Numbered from the stretch's first letter, positions 1 through 8,637 are shown. The stretch is 36,764 bases of DNA from Actinomadura fibrosa (GCF_900659615.1 NZ_CAACUY010000077.1:1-36764); one strand, 5' to 3'. The notes: generated from the letters alone by a model not told the origin. Made by a program: numbers and translations.

Positions 1-1402
1 GCAGGGCCAGGGCGATGACGGCGGCGAGGGCCAGCAGGACCGCGCCCGCGCCGAACCCGAGCCGGTACCCGTCGATGACGGCGTCGGCCGTGCGCGCGTC
101 CCCGGACTCGGTCCCGCCGGTCCCGGCTCCGGCCAGCGCGGCCAGGGCCGCCAGCCCCAGCGCGCCGCCGACCTGCTGCGCCGTGCCGGTCACCCCGGAG
201 CGGACGCCGGAGTCGGCGGCGGTGGCCCCGGTCATGGCGAGCGCGGTGGCGGCGGGCAGGACCAGGCCCGCGGAGACGCCCAGCGCCAGCATCGCGGGCA
301 GCACGTCCACCGCGTACGTGCCCGACTCGGGGACGCGGGCCAGCCAGCCGAACGCCAGCACGCCCGCGGCCTGTCCCGCCAGCAGGACGCGCCGCACGCC
401 GAACCGGACGATCAGCGGCCCGGCGAGCCCCAGCGAGACCGCCCCGATCACGGCCGACGCCAGCAGGTAGGCGAGCCCGGTCTCCAGCGGGTCCAGCCCG
501 AGGACCTCCTGGAGGTACAGCGTCACGAGGTACTGGAACCCGAACATCGCGCCGACGAACAGCGCCTGGAGCAGGTTCCCGCCCGCCAGCTCCCGGGAGC
601 GGAGGATCGACAGGTCCAGCAGCGGCGCCGCGGCCGTACGCTGGCGCACCGCGAAGCCCGCGAGCGCCGCGATGCCCGCCGCGGCCAGCGCGGCGGGGAG
701 CACCGGTCCGGAGCCGCCCGGGCCGAGCTCGCCGATCGCGAGGACGACCAGCATCAGCCCCGCGGTGACCAGCGCCGCGCCGAGCAGGTCGGCTCCGGCG
801 CCCCAGCCGAGGCCGCGGTCCGGGACGAGCGTCCGGCGGCCGGCGACCAGCACCAGCGCGCCGATCGGGACGTTGACGAGGAACAGCCAGGGCCAGCCGA
901 GCAGCTCGGTGAGCGCGCCGCCGCCGAGCGCGCCGACCGAGCCGCCGCCCGCCGCCACGAACGCGATGACCGTGATGGCGCGGACCCGCTCGCGGCCCTC
1001 GGGGAACAGCACCACGACCATCCCGGTGATCACCGAGCCCGCCATCGCGCAGCCGACGCCCTGGACGAACCGCGCGGCGACCAGCAGCACCGGGTCGCCG
1101 GCGGCGCCGCACAGCGCGGACGCCGCGGTGAACACCGCGATGCCGCCGAGGAAGACCCGCCGCCGCCCGAGCAGGTCGCCGAGGCGGCCGCACAGCAGCA
1201 GGAGCCCGCCGAACGCGACCAGGTAGCCGTTGACCACCCAGGACAGCTGCGCCCCGGCCAGGCCGAGGTCCGCGCGGATCCGCGGCAGCGCCACCGCGAC
1301 CCCGGTGCCGTCCACGATCAGCATCAGCTGCCCGGTCGCCAGCACCGCCAGCGCCGGCCACCGGGAGCGCGCCGTGCGCACCGCGGTCTGCGCGACGTCC
1401 AT
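1..1402 (-). CDS. MFS drug exporter, DHA2 (EmrB/QacA-like) family, 3' end outside window
   Basis: Proton-driven multidrug exporter of the cytoplasmic membrane. The reverse strand is open from ATG at 1402 to the window edge (about 467 codons). It begins MDVAQTAVRTARSRWPALAV and continues with the first helix ATGQLMLIVDGTGVAVALP, where the acidic residue in helix 1 is typical of DHA2 proteins. The loop 2-3 motif follows as GRLGDLLGRRRVF, then the motif C-like stretch GGGSVGALGGGAL. The last residues in the window (GYRLGFGAGAVLLALAAVI) look like the final helix, so only a short C-terminus is missing and about 14 helices are expected. The RBS AAGGGAGG lies just upstream of the ATG. It is divergent from the FMN reductase. 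Substrate cannot be told from sequence. Confident at family level. Confidence 0.88.
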   Translation of the reverse strand, partial: MDVAQTAVRTARSRWPALAVLATGQLMLIVDGTGVAVALPRIRADLGLAGAQLSWVVNGYLVAFGGLLLLCGRLGDLLGRRRVFLGGIAVFTAASALCGAAGDPVLLVAARFVQGVGCAMAGSVITGMVVVLFPEGRERVRAITVIAFVAAGGGSVGALGGGALTELLGWPWLFLVNVPIGALVLVAGRRTLVPDRGLGWGAGADLLGAALVTAGLMLVVLAIGELGPGGSGPVLPAALAAAGIAALAGFAVRQRTAAAPLLDLSILRSRELAGGNLLQALFVGAMFGFQYLVTLYLQEVLGLDPLETGLAYLLASAVIGAVSLGLAGPLIVRFGVRRVLLAGQAAGVLAFGWLARVPESGTYAVDVLPAMLALGVSAGLVLPAATALAMTGATAADSGVRSGVTGTAQQVGGALGLAALAALAGAGTGGTESGDARTADAVIDGYRLGFGAGAVLLALAAVIALAL

Positions 1403-1496
1403 CCGCCCTCCCTTTCCATTCGCGTCGATTGTTCCGTCCCCGCCCGTCCGGAGGTAGAGGGAACATCCGTGTTACCACGGCAAAGAGAAGTGCCTT

Positions 1497-1514
1497 CTTC
1501 CGCGCTCTCGGAAG
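1497..1514. promoter_or_regulatory. Short hairpin in the MFS/FMN-reductase divergent region
   Basis: CTTCCG and CGGAAG form a 6-bp stem around a 6-nt loop (cgctct), about 45 nt before the FMN reductase start. It could be a regulator site for the divergent pair or a leader hairpin. No clear -35/-10 pair is visible here. Confidence 0.3.
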
Positions 1515-1558
1515 GTGCGGAAAAATCGGGGAGGCAGCCGATAGACAGGGAACGGGAA

Positions 1559-2116
1559 ATGACAAAGATCGCCATTATCGTCGGAAGCACGCGCCCGGGC
1601 AGGATCGGCCGCTCGGTGGCGGACTGGGTGCACGGGATCGCCGCGAAGCGCGCCGACGCCGACTACGACATCGTCGACCTCGCCGACCAGGACCTGCCGC
1701 TCTACGACGAGCAGATCCCCGCGGCCGTCGGCCAGTACGCCGGCGAGCACACCAAGCGCTGGGCCGAGGTCGTCGCCCGCTACGACGGCTACCTCGTGGT
1801 CACCCCCGAGTACAACCACGCGCCGCCCGCCGCGCTGAAGAACGCGTTCGACTTCGTGCACGCCGAGTGGGCCAACAAGGCCGTCGGCTTCGTCGGCTAC
1901 GGCGCCGTCGGCGCCGCGCGGGCGGTCGAGCAGCTCAGGCTGGTCGCGACGGAGCTGAGCGTGGCGCCGGTCGCCGCGCAGGTCACGCTGCTGATCCCGG
2001 GCGACTTCCCGAGCTACCCCGAGTTCACCCCGCAGGAGTTCCGCGAGGCCGAGCTGGAGCGGGTCCTCACCCAGCTGGAGACCTGGTCGAAGGCGCTCGC
2101 CGCCGTCCGCGCCTGA
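1559..2116 (+). CDS. NADPH-dependent FMN reductase / flavodoxin-like quinone reductase
   Basis: Cytosolic flavoprotein of the NADPH-dependent FMN reductase family (PF03358), transferring electrons from NAD(P)H to FMN, quinones or azo compounds. The 185-residue product has the FMN phosphate loop GSTRPGRIG at residues 9-17. The conserved PEYNHAPPAALKNAFDF segment, which packs on the isoalloxazine ring, follows at about 81-97, then the glycine-rich GFVGYGAVGAARAVEQL. Length is normal for the family. An open frame extends upstream to 1469, but that part has no family similarity. ATG 1559 has AGGGA seven bases upstream and opens directly on the first beta strand (TKIAIIVGS), so I chose it. It is divergent from the MFS exporter and may regenerate reduced flavin for the LLM or acyl-CoA-dehydrogenase-fold monooxygenases further along; that link is inference. 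Confidence 0.88.
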   Translation: MTKIAIIVGSTRPGRIGRSVADWVHGIAAKRADADYDIVDLADQDLPLYDEQIPAAVGQYAGEHTKRWAEVVARYDGYLVVTPEYNHAPPAALKNAFDFVHAEWANKAVGFVGYGAVGAARAVEQLRLVATELSVAPVAAQVTLLIPGDFPSYPEFTPQEFREAELERVLTQLETWSKALAAVRA

Positions 2117-2125
2117 CCCCCGCAC

Positions 2126-2164
2126 GCCGGAACGCGGGCACCCGCCAGGTGCCCGCGTTCCGGC
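2126..2164 (+). terminator. Strong hairpin terminator after the FMN reductase
   Basis: A perfect 17-bp stem (GCCGGAACGCGGGCACC with its complement GGTGCCCGCGTTCCGGC) encloses a 5-nt loop and starts 9 nt after the stop codon. There is no U-tract, as is common for actinomycete intrinsic terminators. It is symmetric, so it could also stop transcripts from the other side. Confidence 0.8.
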
Positions 2165-2178
2165 ATGCCAGGGGACGT

Positions 2179-2206
2179 GCGGCCGGGCCCCGCCGGACCC
2201 GGCCGC
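2179..2206 (-). terminator. Hairpin terminator after the PPOX gene
   Basis: GCGGCCGGG and CCCGGCCGC form a perfect 9-bp G+C stem around a 10-nt loop, 12 nt beyond the PPOX stop on the minus strand. With the neighbouring 17-bp hairpin it gives each convergent gene its own terminator. Confidence 0.65.
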
Positions 2207-2218
2207 GCCGTCAGGCCG

Positions 2219-2623
2219 TCACTTCGCCGGCTCCGGCGGGAACGGGATGACCTTGTGCGGCACCACGCGGACCACCACCCGCGAGACGTCGTCCACGTCG
2301 TGGACCTCGTCGAGGTACTTCAGGGTCAGCTCGTCCGCCAGCTCCTTGCCGCCGCCCTCCAGCACCTTCGCGGTCCCGCGGATCTCGATCGAGGTGATCG
2401 GGTTCTCGATGTCGAACACCGACACGTTGACCCGCGGGTCCCGGGAGATGTTGCGCTCGGTGCGGCGGCCCGCGTGCGTCACGAACAGCAGCGCGTCGTC
2501 CTCGTCGCGCTTGATCAGCACGATCGAGGAATGCGGGCTCCCGTCCTCGTTCACGGTGGCGACCACGGGGAAGTTCTTGTTGTCGATGAATGCCCGCGTC
2601 TTCTCATCGAGTTTCTCAGCCAT
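2219..2623 (-). CDS. PPOX-class F420/FMN-dependent enzyme
   Basis: Small split-barrel flavin/deazaflavin protein of the pyridoxamine 5'-phosphate oxidase superfamily, probably an F420-dependent class enzyme as is common in actinomycetes. The 134-residue product shows the family order: FPVVATVNEDGSPHSSIVLI (first strands), then LLFVTHAGRRTERNISRDPRVNVSVFD (cofactor phosphate-binding region with the arginine-rich turn), then EIRGTAKVLEGG. It ends in the beta strand VRVVPHKVIPF. Length fits the family. It is a single gene, convergent with the FMN reductase. No Shine-Dalgarno sequence precedes the ATG and a TATAGC box lies 8 nt upstream, suggesting a nearly leaderless transcript. Cofactor (F420 rather than FMN) and substrate are not decided by the sequence. 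Confidence 0.87.
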   Translation of the reverse strand: MAEKLDEKTRAFIDNKNFPVVATVNEDGSPHSSIVLIKRDEDDALLFVTHAGRRTERNISRDPRVNVSVFDIENPITSIEIRGTAKVLEGGGKELADELTLKYLDEVHDVDDVSRVVVRVVPHKVIPFPPEPAK

Positions 2624-2631
2624 GCGGTAAA

Positions 2632-2656
2632 GCTATATTCGGATGCGCCGTCCGAA
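2632..2656 (-). promoter_or_regulatory. Candidate PPOX promoter with abutting dyad operator
   Basis: On the minus strand a -10-like TATAGC (2637-2632) sits 8 nt before the ATG. Directly upstream, TTCGGA-n7-TCCGAA (2638-2656) is a perfect dyad with 6-bp arms. It lies where a repressor would block the spacer and -10. No convincing -35 is seen. Confidence 0.45.
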
Positions 2657-2673
2657 CTCCCCAGACCACCCCC

Positions 2674-3558
2674 CTATTCCACCGCTTCGGCAGAAAGGGG
2701 ATCCAGCCACCGGCCGGTGGCCGCGAGGGCCGCCGCGCCGTCCGCGTCCGCCAGTTTCCGCGCGACGAAGGACCGGGCCCCGGCGGAGGTCTGGCGGCGG
2801 AACGGCGGGTCGTCCGCGGCGAGCAGGTCCGCGATCGCGGACGCGACCTCGTCTGCCGTCTGCGTCGCCGGCAGGCCGGGCAGCGTGCCGTCGAGCGCGG
2901 CCGCGTTGCCCACGTACCGCCGCAGCGACTCCGCGTACGGGCCGGCCCCGCCGAGGACGCGCGGCCAGTCGGTGTGCCGGACCGCGTCGGTGCTGATCGG
3001 CCCCGGTTCCACGACCGACACCGCCACCCCGGCGCGCCGCGCCACGGGGGCGAACGCCTCCAGGACGCCTTCCAGCGCGAACTTCGACCCGGAGTAGGCC
3101 TCCTGGAACGGCAGGCCCACCACGCCCGCGATGCTGCCGACCGCGACGAACCGGCCGCGGGCGGCGCGCAGGTGCGGCAGGGCGCTCTTGAGCAGCGCGA
3201 CCGGGCCGAACACGTTCACCTCGAACATGCGGCGGTAGCTCGCGACGTCCTCGTTCTCGAACGTGTCCACGCCGGTGACGCCGGCGCTGTTGACGATCGC
3301 GTGGAGGCCGCCGTGCCGGGCCGCGACGCCGTCCACGAAGCCGGGGATCGCGGCGTCGTCGGTGACGTCCAGCTCCGCGACGTCGATCTCCGCGCCGGAC
3401 CGGGCCACCAGCTCGTCGAGACCGGCGGTGCGGGCGCGGGAGTGCACGGCCGCGACGACGCGGTAGCCGCGCCCGGCGAGCGTGACGGCCGTGCTCGCGC
3501 CGACCCCCGACCCCGCGCCGGTGACGATGACCGCTCCGGCGGGCGGCCGTGCGGTCAT
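2674..3558 (-). CDS. SDR-family oxidoreductase, last gene of the GH78-transporter-hydantoinase operon
   Basis: Classical short-chain dehydrogenase/reductase, NAD(P)H-dependent, interconverting a carbonyl and an alcohol. The 294-residue product has the Rossmann glycine motif TGAGSGVG near the N-terminus, the NSAG motif (NSAGVTGVD) and a catalytic serine in AVGSIAG. The catalytic pair Tyr155 and Lys159 lies in YSGSK, followed by the substrate-loop start VEPGPIST. All active-site residues are present, unlike the second SDR in this window. The start ATG overlaps the glycosyltransferase stop by 4 bp (ATGA), so translation is probably coupled. It is the distal gene of the operon that starts with the GH78 gene. 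The substrate is unknown; oxidation or reduction of the aglycone or its ring-opened product is a reasonable inference. Confidence 0.88.
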   Translation of the reverse strand: MTARPPAGAVIVTGAGSGVGASTAVTLAGRGYRVVAAVHSRARTAGLDELVARSGAEIDVAELDVTDDAAIPGFVDGVAARHGGLHAIVNSAGVTGVDTFENEDVASYRRMFEVNVFGPVALLKSALPHLRAARGRFVAVGSIAGVVGLPFQEAYSGSKFALEGVLEAFAPVARRAGVAVSVVEPGPISTDAVRHTDWPRVLGGAGPYAESLRRYVGNAAALDGTLPGLPATQTADEVASAIADLLAADDPPFRRQTSAGARSFVARKLADADGAAALAATGRWLDPLSAEAVE

Positions 3559-4766
3559 GAGGCCTCCCGTTCCCGCGCGTGCACGCCCAGGTGGGCCTCG
3601 ATGGCGTCGGCGGCCCGCTGCGCGCCGCCCGCGGTGCGGGTGTCCTCCCGCAGTTCCCGCAGGCGCGCGCGCACCGCGCCGTCCGACGCGACCGCCTCGA
3701 CCTCGGCGACGAGCCGGGCGGCGTCCAGCTCGGACGGCGGGATCACGCGGCCCGCGCCGAGTTCGAGGGTCCGGTCGGCGTAGGGCAGGAAGTCGGGGGC
3801 CGGGGGGACGATGACGACCGGCGTCGCGGTGTGCCACGCCTCGACCAGCGACCCGCTGCCGCCGTGGGTCACGAACACGTCCGCGTGCTCCAGCACGCCG
3901 ACGTTGGAGATCCAGCGGTGGACCTCGACGTTCGGCGCGAGCGCGGCGATCCGCTCGACGTCGGCGTCGCCGAGCCCGTCCCCCACCGTCATGACGACAT
4001 GCCAGGGCCGTCCGGCGAACGCCCCGGCGACGGTCTCGAAGAACCCGGCGTCGCCGTTGCGCACGCTGCCCAGGGACACGAGCGCCACCCGGGACGCGCC
4101 CGCCGGAGGCTCCCACGTCCCCAGGAAGTCCCGTTTCCCGACGCTCGGCCCGACGAAGAAGACCTGCTCGGGGTCGAACGTCTCGTAGGCGGGCTGCATC
4201 CGGGACGGGACGAACGAGATCGTGAGCTCCTGGACACGCCGGGTGTTCCACAGGAAGTCCGGAAGCTGGTCCGCCAGCCCGAACCCGGCGAGCGCCTCGG
4301 CGATCTCCTCGACGGGATCGGCGAGCCCGTGGCCGGGCGCGAGGCGGTCCCGGTGCTCGATGTAGGAGTAGTGCTCGTTGGACACCACGCTCGGCGTCAG
4401 CAGGACGGGCGGCAGCCCCCAGATCCGGGACAGGATGCGGCCCGCCTGGAAAGCGGCCTCGTCGTAGGCGACGGCGTCCGGGCGCTCGTCGCCGAAGTGC
4501 TCTTGCGCGGCCCGCAGGATGGCGAGGTTCTCGCGGAAGAACGCCCGGGTGGCCGCGGCCGGGTCGTCCTCGGACAGGCTGGCGAGCGGATCGGTCGAGG
4601 CGTAGGCGACGACGTCCGCGCCGAAGCGCCGCACCCGGTCCGCGAGCCCTTCGGCGACCACGTAGGTGACCCGGTGCCCGCGCCGGACGAGCCGGTCGAC
4701 CACGTCGAGCTTCGGCAGCACGTGCCCGTTGGACGGGATGTCGAGGAACAGGATGTGCAGGGTCAT
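3555..4766 (-). CDS. MGT/UGT-family (GT1) glycosyltransferase
   Basis: GT-B-fold glycosyltransferase of family GT1, macrolide/UDP-glucosyltransferase-like, moving a sugar from a nucleotide donor to a small molecule in the cytosol. The 403-residue product starts MTLHILFLDIPSNGHVLPKL, the usual N-terminal beta strand and PxxGH acceptor-domain motif. The C-terminal donor domain shows VALVSLGSV, WISNVGVLEHADVFVTHGG (His301 begins the HGG diphosphate-binding motif) and TPVVIVPPAPDF. The usual DQ near the end of the donor motif is replaced by PDFLPYADR, so donor preference may differ from OleD/YjiC types. It overlaps both neighbours by 4 bp (HyuB stop, SDR start). Sharing an operon with a GH78 hydrolase and a hydantoinase is unusual. 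It may detoxify or re-glycosylate an imported compound. Confidence 0.88.
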   Translation of the reverse strand: MTLHILFLDIPSNGHVLPKLDVVDRLVRRGHRVTYVVAEGLADRVRRFGADVVAYASTDPLASLSEDDPAAATRAFFRENLAILRAAQEHFGDERPDAVAYDEAAFQAGRILSRIWGLPPVLLTPSVVSNEHYSYIEHRDRLAPGHGLADPVEEIAEALAGFGLADQLPDFLWNTRRVQELTISFVPSRMQPAYETFDPEQVFFVGPSVGKRDFLGTWEPPAGASRVALVSLGSVRNGDAGFFETVAGAFAGRPWHVVMTVGDGLGDADVERIAALAPNVEVHRWISNVGVLEHADVFVTHGGSGSLVEAWHTATPVVIVPPAPDFLPYADRTLELGAGRVIPPSELDAARLVAEVEAVASDGAVRARLRELREDTRTAGGAQRAADAIEAHLGVHAREREAS

Positions 4767-6502
4767 GGGATGCTCCGATCCGCCGCCGCGCCATCGACGC
4801 CGCCGCCCGTGTCGTGATCCGTCTTGTCGTCCGTCAGGTCGAGGCCGTACACGTCCCGGGCGGCGGCCTCCGACACGAGCCCGTCGCGCACGTCGGCGCG
4901 GACGGCGTCCCGCGACCGCTCCCGGGGGTCGCCGTAGCCGCCGCCACCAGACGTGTGGATCTCGATCACGTCGCCGCGGTCGAGCACGAGCGTGCTGTTC
5001 GTCCGCGGTGTCGTGATCCGTCCGTCCCGGTGGCGGATCACGCTGCGGTTCGCCGGGGCGCTCAGCCCGCCCGCCAGCCCGTACGGGACGGTCTCCGGCA
5101 GCGCGCCGGAGCCGATGCAGACGACCCGGACGCCGTCCTGGTCGATGCGCCACCGCGAGAACCCGCCGAGGCCGCCGCGCCACCGTCCCGCGCCCGCCGA
5201 GTCGGTCGCGAAGCCCTGGTGCAGGATGGTCGCGGGCGCGCCGAGCTCGTGCAGCTCGACGTCCACCTCGCGGCCGCCGCCCATGGCGACCGGCGGGCCG
5301 ATCGCGTCCCACCCGTCGGCGCCGAGCACCGCCCCGGAGCCGCCCTTGAGCGCGCCCGTGGCGCCGAACGGGCGGCCGGTCCGCTCGTTGATCCCGACCG
5401 CGGCGAACGCGTAGCCCCGGCACCAGCCCGCATTGGTGATCGCCGGGTCCGCCTGGGCCAGCGCCAGCCAGACCGACTCCACGATCGCCTCGCACGCGGT
5501 GATCGTGCACAGCGTCGTCGCGGCCGGTTCGACCGCGTGCGCGATCGTGCCCGGCCGAGTGCGGACGTCGATCGCCGAGAGCGCGCCGCTGGTGCGGCGC
5601 TGCGCGGGGTCGGTCACCCCGAACAGCGCGACGAGCACAGAGGCGACGGTGTTGGCGCGGCTGGAGTTCGCGTAGCCGGTGACCTGCGGGTCGGACCCGG
5701 TGAAGTCGAAGACGGCGCGCTCCCCCGCCACGGTCAGCCGCAGCCGGACCGCGATGGGCTCCCGGTGGTGCTCGCCCCCGTCGTCGAGGTGCCGGACGGC
5801 CTCGTACACCCCGTCCGGCCAGCGGGCGATCTCCGCGCGCATGTGCCGGGCCGACGCGGCGAGCTGGACCTCCACGGCCGCGAGGACCGGCTCGACGCCG
5901 AACGCGTCGAGCATCGCGAGCAGCTCGCGCTCCCCGATCGCGGCCGCGCCGATCTGGCAGTGCAGGTCGCCCTCGACCGCGTCCCGCAGCCGCAGGTTCA
6001 GCAGGATCAGGTCCCAGACGTCATCCTGCCGCTCCCCGCGCCGGTACAGCCGGACGGGCGGGATCCGCAGCGCGTCCTCCCAGCAGTCCCGCGCGCCCGG
6101 GTTGTAGCCGACCTCCCCGCCGCCGCCGGAGTCGGCGTGGTGCCCCTTGGTCGCGGTCCAGAAGCGCAGCACCCCCCGGTGGAAGACCGGCTTCAGCACG
6201 GTCACGTCCGGCGGATGGTTGTTGCCGTGGTACGGGTCGTTGAGGACGAAGACGTCGCCCTCGCCGACGTCCCCGGCGAACTTGGCGAGGATCCCCTCGT
6301 ACGCGCTGGGCAGCGACCCGGCGAGGACGGGGATGAAGTCCTTGGTGGCGATCCACGCGCCGTCCGCGTCGAAGATGCCGGTCACGAAGTCGCGGCTCTG
6401 GAACGCCGCCGACCGGCACGACCTGAGCATCGCGTCGGCCATCCGCGCGGCGATGGCGTGCAGCCGGTCGTCGATGACCGACGCCAGGATCGCGTCCGTC
6501 AT
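4763..6502 (-). CDS. hyuB: Hydantoinase B / oxoprolinase-family subunit
   Basis: B subunit of an ATP-dependent hydantoinase/5-oxoprolinase-type enzyme, which with HyuA opens a cyclic amide or imide at the cost of ATP; relatives include acetone and acetophenone carboxylase subunits. The 579-residue product begins with the typical RLHAIAARMADAMLRSCRS helix. It carries VLNDPYHGNNHPPDVTVLKPVF and the metal-site-like TKGHHADSGG, and ends with the glycine-rich HTSGGGGYGDPRERS characteristic of HyuB proteins. Length is normal. Its ATG at 6502 overlaps the HyuA stop by 4 bp and its own stop overlaps the glycosyltransferase start by 4 bp. The substrate is not predictable; the peptide-type importer upstream suggests it is taken up from outside. 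Confidence 0.9.
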   Translation of the reverse strand: MTDAILASVIDDRLHAIAARMADAMLRSCRSAAFQSRDFVTGIFDADGAWIATKDFIPVLAGSLPSAYEGILAKFAGDVGEGDVFVLNDPYHGNNHPPDVTVLKPVFHRGVLRFWTATKGHHADSGGGGEVGYNPGARDCWEDALRIPPVRLYRRGERQDDVWDLILLNLRLRDAVEGDLHCQIGAAAIGERELLAMLDAFGVEPVLAAVEVQLAASARHMRAEIARWPDGVYEAVRHLDDGGEHHREPIAVRLRLTVAGERAVFDFTGSDPQVTGYANSSRANTVASVLVALFGVTDPAQRRTSGALSAIDVRTRPGTIAHAVEPAATTLCTITACEAIVESVWLALAQADPAITNAGWCRGYAFAAVGINERTGRPFGATGALKGGSGAVLGADGWDAIGPPVAMGGGREVDVELHELGAPATILHQGFATDSAGAGRWRGGLGGFSRWRIDQDGVRVVCIGSGALPETVPYGLAGGLSAPANRSVIRHRDGRITTPRTNSTLVLDRGDVIEIHTSGGGGYGDPRERSRDAVRADVRDGLVSEAAARDVYGLDLTDDKTDHDTGGGVDGAAADRSIP

Positions 6503-8637
6503 CGGACCGGCTCCGGCGCCGCGTCCCGCAGCCCGGCGAGCACGCCGGCCAGGTCGCGGTCCGCGCCGAACACCAGCGTGGTGCCGCTCGCGGTGACCTC
6601 GTACGCGAATCCGGGCGGGACCACGACGCTCGTGCCCGCTCCCGCCAGCAGCGCGGGCCCTTCCTGGCGAGCGCCCACGGGCACCGACTCCACGTCGCGG
6701 ACCGGCACCTCCCGGAAGGCGCCGTCGAACCACGCCCGCCTCACGCCGTCCGGCTGCGGACGGCGCCGCTCAGCGGGCGGGGGGTTCGCGGGTGCGGGCG
6801 CGCCGGTGAGGGCGCGTGCTTCCAGCCGCAGGTTCACCACCTCCACGGGCACCTCCGGTTGCGCGAAGCCATAGAGCCGGTCGTGCATGCGGTGGAACCG
6901 CTCGACGAGCCCGGCCACCGCCGCCGCGTCCACCCTCGGCGCGGGAGGGAACGGCACCGTCACCTCGTGGACCTGGCCGACGTACCGGACGTCGGCGAGC
7001 CGGGTGAGCCGGAGATCCTCGGGCGACGCCAAGTCCACGGGCAGGTCCGCCTTCGCCGCGCTCTCCAGCCCGGCGAACGCCGCGTCGGCCTCCCCCGGGT
7101 CGACGCCCGTGGCGCGCGGGTCGCGGCCCCGTCCGAGCAGAGTGTGCACGTAGTGGCGGACGAGGTCGGCGCGGATCATGCCACGCGCGCACAGCACCGA
7201 CGCTCCGGCGGGCACCACGACCAGCGGGATCCCGAGGTCGCGGGCCAGCTCCACCGCGTGCACCGGCCCCGCGCCCCCGGCCGCGACGAGGGCGAGGCGG
7301 CGCGGGTCGAGCCCGTGCCGGCCGACCGCGAGCCGCAGGCTGTCGGCCATCGTCGCGTTGACCGAGCGGTGGACGCCCGCCGCCGTCTCGACCGTCCCGG
7401 TCCCGAGCCGCCGCCCCAGCTCCCCGACCGCGCCCGCCGCCAGGTCCTCCGACGGTTCGAGGCCGCCGCCGAACCCGCCGGCCAGGTAGCCGAGGAGGAG
7501 GTCGGCGTCGGTGACCGTCGCGTCCCGGCCGCCGCGCCCGTAGCTCGCGGGCCCGGGGTCGGCGCCCGCGCTGGACGGTCCGACGCGCAGCAGGCCCCCC
7601 GCGGTCGCCCGGGCGATCGAGCCGCCGCCCGCGCCGATCGTGGCGATGTCGAGCATCGGCACCGAGACGGGGTGGCCCGCCGGCTCGGCGCGGGTGGTAA
7701 GGCCCGTGACGCCGCCGGACGACAGGCTCACCTCGAAGCTCGTCCCGCCCATGTCGACGGTCATCGCGTCGCGCACCCCGAGCTCGGCGACGAGGCCGGC
7801 GACCGCGGCGGGCGCGCCCGCGGGCCCCGACAGGAGCGTGTGCACCGCCCGCTCGGCCGCCTCCTCCAGGGCTGCGACCCCGCCGTTCGACTGCACGACC
7901 AGGACCCGTCCCGCGTACCCGAGGTCCGCGAGACGCCGGGCCAGGCGGTCGAGGTGGTCGCGCAGCACCGGGCCGACGTAGGCGTTGAGCGCCGTGGTGG
8001 ACGTGCGCTCGTACAGCCGGACCTCGGGCGCCACCCGCGACGACACCGACAGGAACGCGCCGGGCAGCTCCGCCGCGAGGATCTCCGCCGCCCGCCGCTC
8101 GTGCGCGTCGTTGAGGTAGGAGAACGCGAAGCTCACGGCGACCGACTCGACCCCGGCCGCGCGGAGGCGCCGCGCCGCCGCGCGGACGCCGTCCTCGTCC
8201 AGCGGCGTCGCCACCTGCCCGTCGCGGTCCACCCGCTCCCGGACGGTCTCGATCAGGTACCGGGGCACCAGCGGCGGAGGCGGCGCCGACCGCGAGTCGA
8301 ACTGGTCGGCCCTGCTGCCCTGGCGGGCGAGCAGGACGTCGCGCAGGCCCTCCGTCGTGAGCAGCCCGGTGCGCGCGCCGGTGCCGGTGACCAGCGCGTT
8401 GGTCGTGATCGTCGTGCCGTGGACGAGGACGCCGGTGCGGGCGAGGAGCCCTGCGAGCGGCAGGCCCGCCTTCGCCGCCAGCCCGCGCAGCCCGGCGACG
8501 ACGCCGTCCGCCGGCTCGGACGGCGTGGAGCCGGTCTTGTGGTGCAGCTCCACGCCGTCCGGGCCGAGCAGCGCCAGGTCGGTGAACGTGCCCCCGACGT
8601 CGATCGCGACGCGGAGGCCGGCGGCGGCGCCGGTCAC
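6499..8637 (-). CDS. hyuA: Hydantoinase A / oxoprolinase-family subunit
   Basis: A subunit of the ATP-dependent hydantoinase/5-oxoprolinase family, with an ASKHA (actin-like) ATPase fold that phosphorylates the cyclic substrate. The 712-residue product has the phosphate-1 motif AIDVGGTFTDLALL at its N-terminus, then HGTTITTNALVTGTG, RVLVVQSNGG and the second glycine motif VDMGGTSFEVSL. Many relatives read GGTSTDV there, so T-D to F-E is a substitution worth noting. It ends in the hydantoinase C-terminal region with VRYVGQVHEVTVPFP. The start is a GTG (8637) overlapping the SBP stop by 4 bp; the upstream open frame is only the shadow of that gene. It forms a translationally coupled pair with hyuB. 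Confidence 0.9.
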   Translation of the reverse strand: MTGAAAGLRVAIDVGGTFTDLALLGPDGVELHHKTGSTPSEPADGVVAGLRGLAAKAGLPLAGLLARTGVLVHGTTITTNALVTGTGARTGLLTTEGLRDVLLARQGSRADQFDSRSAPPPPLVPRYLIETVRERVDRDGQVATPLDEDGVRAAARRLRAAGVESVAVSFAFSYLNDAHERRAAEILAAELPGAFLSVSSRVAPEVRLYERTSTTALNAYVGPVLRDHLDRLARRLADLGYAGRVLVVQSNGGVAALEEAAERAVHTLLSGPAGAPAAVAGLVAELGVRDAMTVDMGGTSFEVSLSSGGVTGLTTRAEPAGHPVSVPMLDIATIGAGGGSIARATAGGLLRVGPSSAGADPGPASYGRGGRDATVTDADLLLGYLAGGFGGGLEPSEDLAAGAVGELGRRLGTGTVETAAGVHRSVNATMADSLRLAVGRHGLDPRRLALVAAGGAGPVHAVELARDLGIPLVVVPAGASVLCARGMIRADLVRHYVHTLLGRGRDPRATGVDPGEADAAFAGLESAAKADLPVDLASPEDLRLTRLADVRYVGQVHEVTVPFPPAPRVDAAAVAGLVERFHRMHDRLYGFAQPEVPVEVVNLRLEARALTGAPAPANPPPAERRRPQPDGVRRAWFDGAFREVPVRDVESVPVGARQEGPALLAGAGTSVVVPPGFAYEVTASGTTLVFGADRDLAGVLAGLRDAAPEPVR

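Noticed and set aside
1469..1558. N-terminal extension of the FMN reductase, including a rare TTA codon that might suggest bldA control
   Set aside because: The extension has no family similarity, and ATG 1559 has a good RBS and starts on the first beta strand. The TTA lies upstream of the real start.
15..1590. Long plus-strand frames opposite the MFS gene
   Set aside because: Ala/Pro/Arg-rich products with no motif; shadows of the MFS gene on the minus strand.
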